Positions 40,148-48,296 of a stretch of 64,000 bases of DNA are shown one piece after another; positions within the stretch are counted from its first letter, which is position 1; every line of letters begins with the position of its first letter. Source of the DNA: Paracoccus sediminis (GTDB taxonomy: Bacteria > Pseudomonadota > Alphaproteobacteria > Rhodobacterales > Rhodobacteraceae); NCBI RefSeq assembly GCF_900188295.1, contig NZ_FZNM01000002.1:124001-188000 (forward strand), read 5' to 3'. The translations under genes were made by a program, and so were the position numbers. Below the pieces are notes generated by a model, which ran no database searches, was not told where the DNA came from, and saw only the letters and a list, made by a program, of their open reading frames with translations.

Positions 40148-40273
40148 GATGAAAAACTCCTTGATCTTCTTGACCTTGAGATGCGCCGGGATGGCCGGAA
40201 CCGCAAGCGTCGAGGCCGAAAAAGGACCGGGCTTGCGGCCTTGGCGCCCGGACAGGGACAAAGCCTGCCGGAA

Positions 40274-40298
40274 AACGGCATGGCCGGAACAATGTTCC
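40274..40298 (-). promoter_or_regulatory. EcfG-type promoter before the amino-acid ABC operon
   Basis: On the minus strand GGAAC (40298-40294), 16-nt spacer, CGTT (40277-40274). Predicted start near 40266, leaving a leader of about 120 nt to ATG 40147. The -35 element is part of a palindrome GGAACATTGTTCC, which could also be a protein-binding site. It lies in the tail of a decayed gene. Confidence 0.6.
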
Positions 40299-40309
40299 GC
40301 CGGACCGGA

Positions 40310-40519
40310 CCTAGGATCTTCGCCTTGACCACGGCCACATCGCCGGATGCGGCGGACAGGGCGTCGGCGGCCAGGCCAGGGCCTGATCCGCGTCGATCCG
40401 CGCCCCGGCCATCAGGATCATCCTGGCACGGGACGGCCCCACCCGATCCCTCAGGCGCGCGGGATCGGACGGTCGATGGTCACGACGGCCAGGCCATCCC
40501 GGTTCACGAAACGGATCAC
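40310..40519 (-). pseudogene. Relic of an enoyl-CoA hydratase (crotonase) gene
   Basis: GTG 40519 opens a frame reading VIRFVNRDGLAVVTIDRP, the usual N-terminus of crotonase-family proteins, then a stop at 40451. In a neighbouring frame RVGPSRARMILMAGARIDAD followed by QALAW resembles the late crotonase segment where the oxyanion-side helix and the G-L-V stretch begin, and a third frame gives ADALSAASGDVAVVKAKI, like the end of the domain. About 160 central residues, including the active site, are missing. This reads as a gene reduced to its two ends by deletion and frameshifts. The remaining gap (40148-40595) holds only this relic, the EcfG-type promoter and the leader of the next gene. Confidence 0.6.
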
Positions 40520-40595
40520 GCGATTGCTCCCTTGGCGTTCCGGGGTCACTGTGCCACAAATCCCACACACAACGACGTTTCGAAAGGTCTTTGGC

Positions 40596-42221
40596 ATGTT
40601 CCGCTTTGCTGCAACCTCGACCCTGGCGCTTGTCATCGGCGCCGCGCCGGTCATGGCCAATGTCACCCCGGCCCAGGTTTGGGAAAACCTTCAGAAAACC
40701 TATGCCGACTATGGCTATGAGGTGTCGGGCGCGGTGGAGGATGCGGGGGGCACGCTGACCGTCCGGGATGCCGTCCTGTCCAGGCAGAACGACGGCGGCA
40801 ACACCGCCATCACCGTGCCGCAACTGACCTTGCAGGAAACCGGCGACGCGAAGGTGCGCGTGGTGATCGATGGCGACGTGACGCTGAACAGCACATTCGA
40901 GGTCGCTGCCCCCGCCGAGGCGGCCGAGGACGCGCCCACCGACGGCACCGCGGCCCCCAGCGATCCGGCCCCGGCAGATCCGGCCCCGGCCGATCCGACC
41001 GCCGCGCCGCAAATGGTTCCCATGTCCGTGACCGGCACCCTCAGGGTTCCGGGAAACGAGATGCTTGTGTCGGGCACGGCAGACGACATGCTGTACGAAT
41101 ACAGCTATCCGTCCGTCGTGATGGACATGCGGATGCCCGTGGGTCCGCAGACCGATGCCACCATGCCCGTCAACGCCGCGTTGACCGATCTGACCGGGAC
41201 GCAGCGCGTCGTTGCCGGTGACGGTTCGGACACGACCTTCGATCTGAGGGCGGCGGAAGGATCGATCGCCATCGATGGCGACGTTCCGGCAGACCCCGAG
41301 GGAACAGGCGGCGGAACGCTGAACCTTCAGGCCAGGATGGCCGATCTGGCCGCCGCCGGCACGATCGATACGCCGTCCCGGACCTTTGATCTGAACACGC
41401 AGATGGTCCAGGCGCTTGCCGCCGGTCTGAACATCGGCGGCAGCTTCGCCTTTGCATCCATGGAGGCCAACCTCGATTTCACTGCCAAGGGCGAATCGGG
41501 CGAGGATCAGACGGGCACGGGCAAGGCCACGGTCGGCGCGGCCGATATGGCCCTGACGATGTCGGAACAGGGCATGGGCTATACCGGCAGCACCACGGAC
41601 ATCGCCGCCGAGATGACCGTCAGCACCGTGCCCTTTCCGATCAGCTATGCAGCGGATCGCACGTCCTTTGACATCCTGTTTCCGATCAGCCGGGCCGACG
41701 CCGCGCAGTCCTTCAAGCTGGCCTACGGGGTGGAAGGGCTGACCTTTGCCGAAGGCATCTGGAACCTGTTCGACCCCGGCAGCCAGTTGCCGCGCGATCC
41801 CGCCAGCGTGACGGTCGATCTGGCCGGGGACGTCGTGATGACCTCCGACCTGTTCGATCCGGCGATGTCGCAGCCGCAACCGGGCACACCGCCCGCCCCG
41901 CCCTTCGTTCCGCAGACGCTGACGGTCAACAAGGTCGCCCTGGATGCCGTGGGGGCAAAGGCCGACATCACCGGGGAACTGAAATTCGGCGCCAATCCGA
42001 ACGAACCCGTGGGCACGCTGGACGGCACGTTCGAAGGCGTGAACGGCCTGCTGGACAAGCTGGTTTCCCTGGGCTTTCTGCCGCAGGAACGGGTCATGGC
42101 CGTCCGCATGATGCTGACCATGTTCGCCAGGCCCGCCGAGGGCAACCCCGACCAGTTGACCTCGACGATCGAATTCCGCGAGGGCGGCCAGATCTTTGCC
42201 AACGGCCAGCAGGTCAAATAG
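40596..42221 (+). CDS. DUF2125-family envelope protein
   Basis: 541 aa, signal peptide ending VMAN. ATG 40596 has AAAGG 9-13 nt ahead. The protein matches the alphaproteobacterial DUF2125 family by its layout: periplasmic, no cysteines, beta-rich repeats, PFPISYAADRTSFDILFPIS in the centre and a C-terminal stretch ending GGQIFANGQQ. A proline/alanine/aspartate linker with repeated DPAPADPA lies at about residues 108-135. No known activity. Single-gene unit; upstream sequence is the crotonase relic, downstream is pmbA. Confidence 0.75.
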   Translation: MFRFAATSTLALVIGAAPVMANVTPAQVWENLQKTYADYGYEVSGAVEDAGGTLTVRDAVLSRQNDGGNTAITVPQLTLQETGDAKVRVVIDGDVTLNSTFEVAAPAEAAEDAPTDGTAAPSDPAPADPAPADPTAAPQMVPMSVTGTLRVPGNEMLVSGTADDMLYEYSYPSVVMDMRMPVGPQTDATMPVNAALTDLTGTQRVVAGDGSDTTFDLRAAEGSIAIDGDVPADPEGTGGGTLNLQARMADLAAAGTIDTPSRTFDLNTQMVQALAAGLNIGGSFAFASMEANLDFTAKGESGEDQTGTGKATVGAADMALTMSEQGMGYTGSTTDIAAEMTVSTVPFPISYAADRTSFDILFPISRADAAQSFKLAYGVEGLTFAEGIWNLFDPGSQLPRDPASVTVDLAGDVVMTSDLFDPAMSQPQPGTPPAPPFVPQTLTVNKVALDAVGAKADITGELKFGANPNEPVGTLDGTFEGVNGLLDKLVSLGFLPQERVMAVRMMLTMFARPAEGNPDQLTSTIEFREGGQIFANGQQVK

Positions 42222-42289
42222 GCGTCGGCACATACGTCCGGGCCGGGGCGTTCCGTCCCCAAACATCACATCAACAAAGAGAGGCGCGA

Positions 42290-43639
42290 ATGTCAGCCGT
42301 GCATATGCAAACGCTGGCCGAATCGCTGGTCGAAGCGGCTCGGCGGGCCGGGGCGGACGCCGCCGACGCGCTGGCGGCCAGCGGCCAGTCGACCAGCATC
42401 GCCGTGCGCGGCGGCACGCTGGAACAGGCCGACCGGGCCGAAGGCGTCGAAATCGGCCTGCGGGTTCTGATCGGCGGGCGGCAGGCCTGCGTTTCGGCAT
42501 CCGATCACAGTCCGTCCGCGATCGCCCGGATGGCCGAACGCGCCGTGGCCATGGCCCGAGAGGCGCCGGTCGATGACATGCTGGGGCTGGCCGATCCCGA
42601 CCAGCTGGCCCGCCACCGCGATGCCGGGGATTTGCAGATCGCCGACGACCGGCCCGATCCGGCCCCTGATGCCCTGCAAGACCTGGCTCTGCGGGCCGAG
42701 GCCGCGGCCCGCGACATGCCGGGCATTTCCCAGGTCGAATCCGCCCATGCGGCGTTCAACCGGCAATTTCTGTGGCTTGCGGCATCGAACGGGTTTTCGG
42801 GCGGTTACGGACGCAGCGGCCATTCCCTGTCCTGTGTGGCGATCACCGGCGAGGGGCTGGCAATGGAACGCGACCATGCCGGTGAAACGCGTGTCTGGGC
42901 CGCGGATCTGCCCACCCCCGAAGACATCGGCAGGCTGGCCGCCGAACGCACGCTGGCGCGGGCAGGATCCAGGAAGCCACCCACCGGGGCCTTTCCGATC
43001 CTTTATGACCGACGCGTCGCCGCGTCGCTGATCGGGCACCTGCTGTCTGCGGTTAACGGCGCGGCCGTGGCGCGGGGCGCAAGCTGGCTGCGCAAGGATC
43101 TGGGTCGGCCGGTTCTGCCCGACGGATTCGACCTGATCGAGGATCCCCATCGCCCGCGATACCCGTCCTCGCGCCCCTTCGATGCCGAAGGACTACCCAC
43201 GCGGGCGCGCAGGATCGTCGAAGGCGGCGTCTTGCAGGGATGGACGCTGGATCTGGCGACCGGGCGCAAGCTGGGAATGGCCAGCACCGCATCGGCGGCG
43301 CGAGGCATATCCTCGGCCCCGTCGCCCGCGACCAGCAACGTGATCCTGACGCCAGGAACGGTCACGCAGGACGACCTGATCGCCCGGATGGGCACGGGGC
43401 TGGTCGTCACATCGATGCTGGGCGCGTCGATCAACGGCACGACCGGGGATTATTCGCGCGGCGCGGCAGGGTTCTGGGTGAACAACGGCCGCATCGCCTA
43501 TCCGGTCAACGAATGCACCATTGCCGGAAACCTGCGCGACATGCTGATGACGCTGGTGGCCGCCAACGACGCCCTGCCTTGGCGCGGGACCGAGGTGCCC
43601 AGCCTGCTGGTCGAAGGAATGACCGTTGCCGGGGCCTGA
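42290..43639 (+). CDS. pmbA: TldD/PmbA-family protein (PmbA/TldE)
   Basis: 449-aa PmbA (TldE) subunit. With TldD it forms the hetero-oligomeric protease that trims microcins and the CcdA antitoxin in E. coli. Like PmbA it lacks the HExxxH zinc site that TldD carries. Conserved parts: VRGGTLEQADRAEGVEIGLR near residue 40 and the long C-terminal block INGTTGDYSRGAAGFWVNNG followed by RIAYPVNECTIAGNL. ATG 42290 has GAGG 6 nt upstream. No tldD is in the window. It overlaps the next gene by 14 nt. Confidence 0.92.
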   Translation: MSAVHMQTLAESLVEAARRAGADAADALAASGQSTSIAVRGGTLEQADRAEGVEIGLRVLIGGRQACVSASDHSPSAIARMAERAVAMAREAPVDDMLGLADPDQLARHRDAGDLQIADDRPDPAPDALQDLALRAEAAARDMPGISQVESAHAAFNRQFLWLAASNGFSGGYGRSGHSLSCVAITGEGLAMERDHAGETRVWAADLPTPEDIGRLAAERTLARAGSRKPPTGAFPILYDRRVAASLIGHLLSAVNGAAVARGASWLRKDLGRPVLPDGFDLIEDPHRPRYPSSRPFDAEGLPTRARRIVEGGVLQGWTLDLATGRKLGMASTASAARGISSAPSPATSNVILTPGTVTQDDLIARMGTGLVVTSMLGASINGTTGDYSRGAAGFWVNNGRIAYPVNECTIAGNLRDMLMTLVAANDALPWRGTEVPSLLVEGMTVAGA

Positions 43640-44405
43640 GGACGATCTGGCCCTGCTGGCCGGCGCCGCGCGGCAGGCGGGCCGGATCGCCCTGTCCTTC
43701 TGGCGTGACGCGCCCAAGGCCTGGGACAAGCCCGACGACGCAGGCCCCGTGACCGAGGCCGATCTGGCCGTCAACGATGCCTTGCAGGCTATGCTGACCG
43801 GCGCGCGGCCCGATTACGGCTGGCTGTCCGAGGAAAGCAAGGCCGACGCCTCGCGCCTGGATGCCCGGCGCTGCTTCATCATCGATCCGATCGACGGCAC
43901 CCGCGCCTTCATCGCGGGCCAACAGGGCTTTGCCCATTCGCTGGCGGTGGCCGACGGCGACCGGATCGTGGCGGCGGTGGTGCATCTGCCCGCGATGGAT
44001 CTGACGTTTACCGCCGCGGCGGACGGTTCCGCGCTGTTGAACGGCCAGCCGATCCGGCCCAGCCTGGCGGGCATCCGGGACGCGCGCGTCCTGACCTACA
44101 GGTCGGCCACCGATCCCGAACACTGGAAGAACGGGCAGATCCCGCCCTTTACCCGCGAATTCCGCCCGTCCCTGGCCTGGCGGCTGTGCCTGGTAGCCGA
44201 AGGACGCTTCGACGCGGCCTTGTCGCTGCGCGGCGTCTGGGAATGGGATATCGCCGCGGGCAGCCTGATCGCCGAACGGGCGGGCGCGGCCGTCACCGAC
44301 CGCCATGGCCATCCCATGCGCTTCAACAGCCCGCGGGCGATGGTGGACGGAATGATCGTTGCGGGATCGCGGCTGCACGGCGACATCCTGGCACGGATGG
44401 CATAG
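43626..44405 (+). CDS. cysQ: Inositol monophosphatase-family phosphatase, CysQ-like, TTG start
   Basis: 259 aa. Probable 3'(2'),5'-bisphosphate nucleotidase removing PAP left by sulfate reduction, which fits the cys genes 15 kb upstream; an inositol-phosphatase role is the alternative. Metal-site motifs: EES in GWLSEESKAD, DPIDGTRAFI, and late WEWDIAAGSLIAERAG. No ATG or GTG lies near the N-terminus: the frame opens after a TGA at 43620-43622 and the only workable start is TTG 43626, with AAGGA at 43614-43618. The next ATG (about 43791) would remove the first 55 residues of the fold. It overlaps pmbA by 14 nt, so it is probably translationally coupled. Confidence 0.85.
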   Translation: MPGPEDDLALLAGAARQAGRIALSFWRDAPKAWDKPDDAGPVTEADLAVNDALQAMLTGARPDYGWLSEESKADASRLDARRCFIIDPIDGTRAFIAGQQGFAHSLAVADGDRIVAAVVHLPAMDLTFTAAADGSALLNGQPIRPSLAGIRDARVLTYRSATDPEHWKNGQIPPFTREFRPSLAWRLCLVAEGRFDAALSLRGVWEWDIAAGSLIAERAGAAVTDRHGHPMRFNSPRAMVDGMIVAGSRLHGDILARMA

Positions 44406-44462
44406 GGCGTTGTCCAAAGCCGTGCTATGATGCCCTTCAGGACCGGTCCTTCTTGAACAGGC

Positions 44463-45539
44463 ATGATGATGGCACGCAAGGACATCAGCATCGCGAGTTT
44501 CAATCTTTTCAATCTCAACCTGCCGGGCCGGCCGATCTATGACGCCGAGGGTTGGACCCAGGGCGAATACGACGCGAAACTGGCGTTTTCGGAACGCGTC
44601 CTGAACGACATCGGCGCCGACATCATCGGCTTTCAGGAATGCTGGGACGCAGAGGCCCTGGCCGACATCTTCGACCGTCCCGCGCTGCGCGGCCGTTACG
44701 ACCTGGTGGCCCGCACCACCGATCCGCCCGGCATCCAGGTCGCCCTGGCGGTGCGCAAGGGGATGATCCAGGCCGAACCGGAATGGATCGAGGATCTGCC
44801 CGACGACGCCCGTTTCATCGACCTGACGGAATCGCGCGACGCGGCGGAATCGGTCAGCGTCACCATCCGCCGCTTTTCCCGCCCCATACTGCGGGTGCTG
44901 GTCAACAAGGCCGACGGCACGCCCGACATCACCGTCTTCGTGGCCCACCTGAAATCCAAGGGTCCGACGGCCTTGCAGGACGACCCCGGCAACCCGGTCC
45001 TGCGCCGCCACCGGTTCATTGCCCAGACTGTGGTGTCCCATGTCCGCCGCATGGTCGAGGCCGGTGCCCTGCGCGCCATCCTGAACGACGCCATGCGCCG
45101 CAACGACAGGCCCGTCGTGGTCATCGGCGATCTGAACGACGCGACCACATCAGTATCGACCGAACTGCTGACCGGCAATCCCGGATACCGCTTCTTCGCC
45201 AAAAGCACGGCGGGCACGAAATCGGACACCGGGCTTTACACCGTCGAAAAGCTGCAACAGCTTCGGTCGTTCCGGCACGTCTATTACACATATGTCTTCA
45301 GGAACCAGATGGAATCCTTGGATCACATCATGGTGTCGGATTCCTTTTACGACCATTCCTCGATCCGCACATGGTCGTTTAGGGAAATGCGGGTGCTGAA
45401 CGACCACCTGACCGCGACCGAGACCGAGAAGAAACGGTTCGGCTATAACGATCACGGCATCATCGTGACCCGGTTCGACTGGAACCCGATGGTCGAGGAG
45501 GCCGAGCGGATCCTGGACGAAGAAGGACCGTCGGGCTAG
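44463..45539 (+). CDS. Endonuclease/exonuclease/phosphatase (EEP) family hydrolase
   Basis: 358 aa. EEP fold with its metal and catalytic motifs in order: SIASFNLFNLNLPG (Asn), IIGFQECWD (Glu), FVAHLKSKG (His), VIGDLNDATTS (Asp/Asn), LDHIMVSD and the final YNDHGIIVT (Asp-His). Three successive ATG (44463, 44466, 44469) begin it. No signal peptide, so cytoplasmic. The family includes DNA repair enzymes, nucleases, sphingomyelinases and phosphatases; the substrate is unknown. It is 58 nt after cysQ on the same strand, and its stop overlaps the convergent SARP-like gene by four bases. Confidence 0.8.
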   Translation: MMMARKDISIASFNLFNLNLPGRPIYDAEGWTQGEYDAKLAFSERVLNDIGADIIGFQECWDAEALADIFDRPALRGRYDLVARTTDPPGIQVALAVRKGMIQAEPEWIEDLPDDARFIDLTESRDAAESVSVTIRRFSRPILRVLVNKADGTPDITVFVAHLKSKGPTALQDDPGNPVLRRHRFIAQTVVSHVRRMVEAGALRAILNDAMRRNDRPVVVIGDLNDATTSVSTELLTGNPGYRFFAKSTAGTKSDTGLYTVEKLQQLRSFRHVYYTYVFRNQMESLDHIMVSDSFYDHSSIRTWSFREMRVLNDHLTATETEKKRFGYNDHGIIVTRFDWNPMVEEAERILDEEGPSG

Positions 45540-47077
45540 ATCAGCCCCGACCGCGTTACGCCCAGAAGCCCGCCCTGGCGCAGCGTCGCCACCGGATAAT
45601 CGTCGCTGCGCATCCGTTCCAGCGAAAAGCCGGGTTCGACCTTTTTCAGCAGGTGCAGGGCGGCTTGGGCGCCCGCCTCGTCGCGGCGGCGGTATCGCAG
45701 GGCCGCCAGGAACCGCAGCGAGGGGCGGTTTTCCGGGGCGAATTGCTGAACGGCCTCGAACCGCTGTTCCGCGTTGTCGAACTGGCCCAGCCGGGTCAGG
45801 GCGATGCCCATGCGCATCTGCCAGGTGGCGGGGTTCAGGACCGACAGCGCCTCGGCCAGGCCCGCCTGGGCTTCGCGGTGCGCCTCCTTGTGGCGCCCCA
45901 GATCGGTCAGCGCCTGCGAATAGGCATATCGCGCCGCAGGATTGCGTGCATCCATCTGCACCGCTTGCTGCGCCAGCCAGAAGCTGACTTGGCCGTGGTT
46001 CAGATAGCCTTCGACGACCGATCCCACGGCCAGGGCGGTGGCACTGTAGGGATCGGCTTCGCGCGCCCTTATGGCAAGCTCTCCTGCCTCCTGGATGGTG
46101 CGCTGCGGATCGGGAACCAGGCGTTCGAAGACCTGCGTGGTCAGCACCCATGCCCGCAATGCCATCGTCAGGGACGCGTTGACCCCATCATCCATTCCCG
46201 CAAGCGCCTGTTCGGCGCGATGCAGCCGCGCCTGATTGTAGCTGAACACATCGGCTAAGGACACGACAAGCGCGGTGTCGACGGTGCGCAGGGCCTCGAG
46301 GACGCGCAGGATGCCGACGCAGATCTGGGCGGTGCAATCTTTCATGCCGCCGTTCAGGTCTCTCGCGTCCAGCACGAACTTGTGTGACCAGAACAGCCGT
46401 CCGCTGGGACGGTGGCTCAGCTTCACCAGCAGATGAATCCCGTCGCCAAGCCGGTTGGCCATGGCCGACAACACGATGGCCGACTGGCCCGGCTCGGCCC
46501 GGTCCGGCATCGCCACCATCGGAACCAGGTCGCAGACCCGGCCCGCGGCCTCGCCCATCATCATGGCGGCAATCACGCCGCAATCGGGATCGCTGGCGAT
46601 CGGATCGGCCGTCAAAAGGACCGGCAGCAGGGCCTGTTCCGGCGCAGCCGGGGTGACGGCCTGTTCCGCGTGCATCCGGGCATCGCGCAGCCAGTCCTCG
46701 AATTCGGGGTCGTCGATGTCCAGATCGGCGGCAAATTCGGGCATCTGCCCGTCCGGTCCCGGTCGCGCCATCATGTCCAGCCGGACCATGTTGGCGTCCA
46801 GCCCCACCCATCCCGGCCCGCTGGTCAGGGCGTCGCGCGCATCGCCCAGGCCGATGCGGATTTCGCGCAGCACCTGGCGCAGGCTGGCATTGGCATGGTC
46901 CGGCTCGCGCGTGCTGAACAGCAGATCCTGCAACCGGGCGCGCAGCACCCGCATGGATGCCGCGCTGCCCATCACCGCCAAGGCCCCGCGCGCGCGCATG
47001 CCGCGCGGCGTCAACCGGACGTTTCCCGGCCCGGTCATCTCGATCGGTCCCATGAGGTGAAGCGTCAGGGGCTGCAT
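45536..47077 (-). CDS. SARP-like transcriptional regulator with TPR repeats
   Basis: 513 aa. Residues 1-105 resemble the winged-helix plus BTAD start of SARP/AfsR-type regulators: LTLHLMGPIEMTG, an ARGALAVMG helix and ASLRQVLREIRIGLGDARDAL. The centre (about 130-260) looks like the receptor-type alpha/beta region seen in adenylate-cyclase/CadC-like TPR proteins, with LGDGIHLLVKLSHRPSGRLFW. Residues about 280-490 are helical TPR-like repeats (for example NPAARYAYSQALTDLGRHKEA and GQFDNAEQRFEAVQQFAPEN). ATG 47077 is the start; a TTG lies one codon upstream. Divergent by 97 bp from the PAP2-subtilase unit, which it may control. Confidence 0.7.
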   Translation of the reverse strand: MQPLTLHLMGPIEMTGPGNVRLTPRGMRARGALAVMGSAASMRVLRARLQDLLFSTREPDHANASLRQVLREIRIGLGDARDALTSGPGWVGLDANMVRLDMMARPGPDGQMPEFAADLDIDDPEFEDWLRDARMHAEQAVTPAAPEQALLPVLLTADPIASDPDCGVIAAMMMGEAAGRVCDLVPMVAMPDRAEPGQSAIVLSAMANRLGDGIHLLVKLSHRPSGRLFWSHKFVLDARDLNGGMKDCTAQICVGILRVLEALRTVDTALVVSLADVFSYNQARLHRAEQALAGMDDGVNASLTMALRAWVLTTQVFERLVPDPQRTIQEAGELAIRAREADPYSATALAVGSVVEGYLNHGQVSFWLAQQAVQMDARNPAARYAYSQALTDLGRHKEAHREAQAGLAEALSVLNPATWQMRMGIALTRLGQFDNAEQRFEAVQQFAPENRPSLRFLAALRYRRRDEAGAQAALHLLKKVEPGFSLERMRSDDYPVATLRQGGLLGVTRSGLI

Positions 47078-47110
47078 CAAACAAATCTATAGGCGGAGGG
47101 CGGAGTCGTG

Positions 47111-47127
47111 TTACGCTTTCCCTTACG
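47111..47127. promoter_or_regulatory. TTACG direct repeat between the SARP-like gene and the PAP2 unit
   Basis: TTACG at 47111-47115 and again at 47123-47127, 12 nt apart, in the 97-bp divergent gap. SARP proteins usually bind direct repeats about one helix turn apart, so this is a possible operator, but two five-base copies are weak evidence. Confidence 0.3.
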
Positions 47128-47174
47128 GCAAAGATACAGTGTTTTCGATTCATTTTGGTTAATGAGGTTTTGCC

Positions 47175-48296
47175 ATGTCTGTGCAGCAAGGCCAACAAGG
47201 TCAGCAGGGCCAACAAGGGCAACAAGGCCAATTCGCTTATGAGGCGGGATCCCGCAACGGATCGCTGGTGGCCGCGGCCCTGATGCGGACCCGCGACGCC
47301 ATCGTCGGGACCGAACAGGTCGCGGCCCAGGCCGGCGCTAATGGAAACCTGACGATCGGCGACCGCCTGCGGCGCCTGATGCCGGAATTCCGCCACTCGG
47401 TTCTGGTGTCCGAACTGATGGAAGACATTGCTTTTTCAGCACAGGATTATCCGAGCGCAGACAACAGGGCCACGGCCCGGTCGGTGACGGTCCTGCTGCG
47501 CAAGGCGGGAAACGCCACGCGTCCGGGAACGCTGACCAGGATCACCCGGCCCGAGATCGCTCAACTCCAAGCCGCCGTGCCGATGGTCGGCACCTATGCC
47601 GAACTGCGGTCGGACCGGCTGGCCGAAATCCTGGTGCAGCAGGAATACCTGATCCCCTTTTTCGCCAGCATCATCCCGCTGTCGCCCGAACGCACCCCCG
47701 CCGTGATCGAGATGCTGGAGGTGGGGCTTTCGGTCGTCACGCCGGTGGTCATGCGGATCAAGCTGGCGCTTGGCTGTCCGCGTCCCACGCAATTCAGCCC
47801 GCTTGTCCAGCCGCCGATCCCCGAACCCGCGCATCCGTCCCTGCCCAGCGGGCATGCGACCCAGGCCTTTACGCTGGCCACCATGCTGACCTTGCTGACG
47901 GATCCGGCGGGGGGGGCAAAGGGCGACAGCCAGCCATATCGCCTGGCGTCCCGCATCGCGATCAACCGGACCGTGGCGGGGGTGCATTTTCCCGTGGACA
48001 GCGCGGCGGGCGCGATCCTGGGCATCCAGCTGGGGCGCTATATGATGGCGCGGGGGCTGCAACGGCCAACGGCACAGCCTCCGGTCCCGGCCACCGTTCC
48101 ATCGGTTGAATTCGACGGCAGCAAATTCCGGGTCGGAACGGGGCCGCGCGATTTCCATTACGGCGTTCTGGCCGAGATGTTGAAGAACGGTGACGATTCG
48201 ACCACGACCGGCACCGCCTTCGATGTGCGTCCCGCCCCCCTGTGGGAATCGCTGTGCCAGCACGCCGCGCAGGAATGGAAGGACCGGTGGTCGTGA
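47175..48296 (+). CDS. Soluble PAP2 / vanadium haloperoxidase-fold enzyme with a Gln-Gly repeat N-terminus
   Basis: 373 aa. The three PAP2 active-site motifs are present: KLALGCPRP (K-x6-RP), PSGH in HPSLPSGHATQAF, and NRTVAGVHFPVDS (R-x5-H-x3-D; Asn replaces the usual Ser before Arg). These residues bind phosphate in acid phosphatases and vanadate in haloperoxidases. No signal peptide and no clear membrane helices, which resembles the haloperoxidase branch. The N-terminus is five perfect QQG repeats. ATG 47175 has GAGG 8 nt ahead. First gene of a three-gene unit; the next starts on its stop codon (GTGA). Phosphatase or haloperoxidase cannot be decided from sequence. Confidence 0.78.
   Translation: MSVQQGQQGQQGQQGQQGQFAYEAGSRNGSLVAAALMRTRDAIVGTEQVAAQAGANGNLTIGDRLRRLMPEFRHSVLVSELMEDIAFSAQDYPSADNRATARSVTVLLRKAGNATRPGTLTRITRPEIAQLQAAVPMVGTYAELRSDRLAEILVQQEYLIPFFASIIPLSPERTPAVIEMLEVGLSVVTPVVMRIKLALGCPRPTQFSPLVQPPIPEPAHPSLPSGHATQAFTLATMLTLLTDPAGGAKGDSQPYRLASRIAINRTVAGVHFPVDSAAGAILGIQLGRYMMARGLQRPTAQPPVPATVPSVEFDGSKFRVGTGPRDFHYGVLAEMLKNGDDSTTTGTAFDVRPAPLWESLCQHAAQEWKDRWS
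47184..47228 (+). repeat. Five tandem 9-bp units encoding Gln-Gln-Gly
   Basis: Five in-frame copies of a CAR-CAR-GGN unit at codons 4-18 of the PAP2-like gene. Third positions differ between copies, so the repeat is kept at protein level and is less prone to slippage than an exact DNA repeat. Confidence 0.85.
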
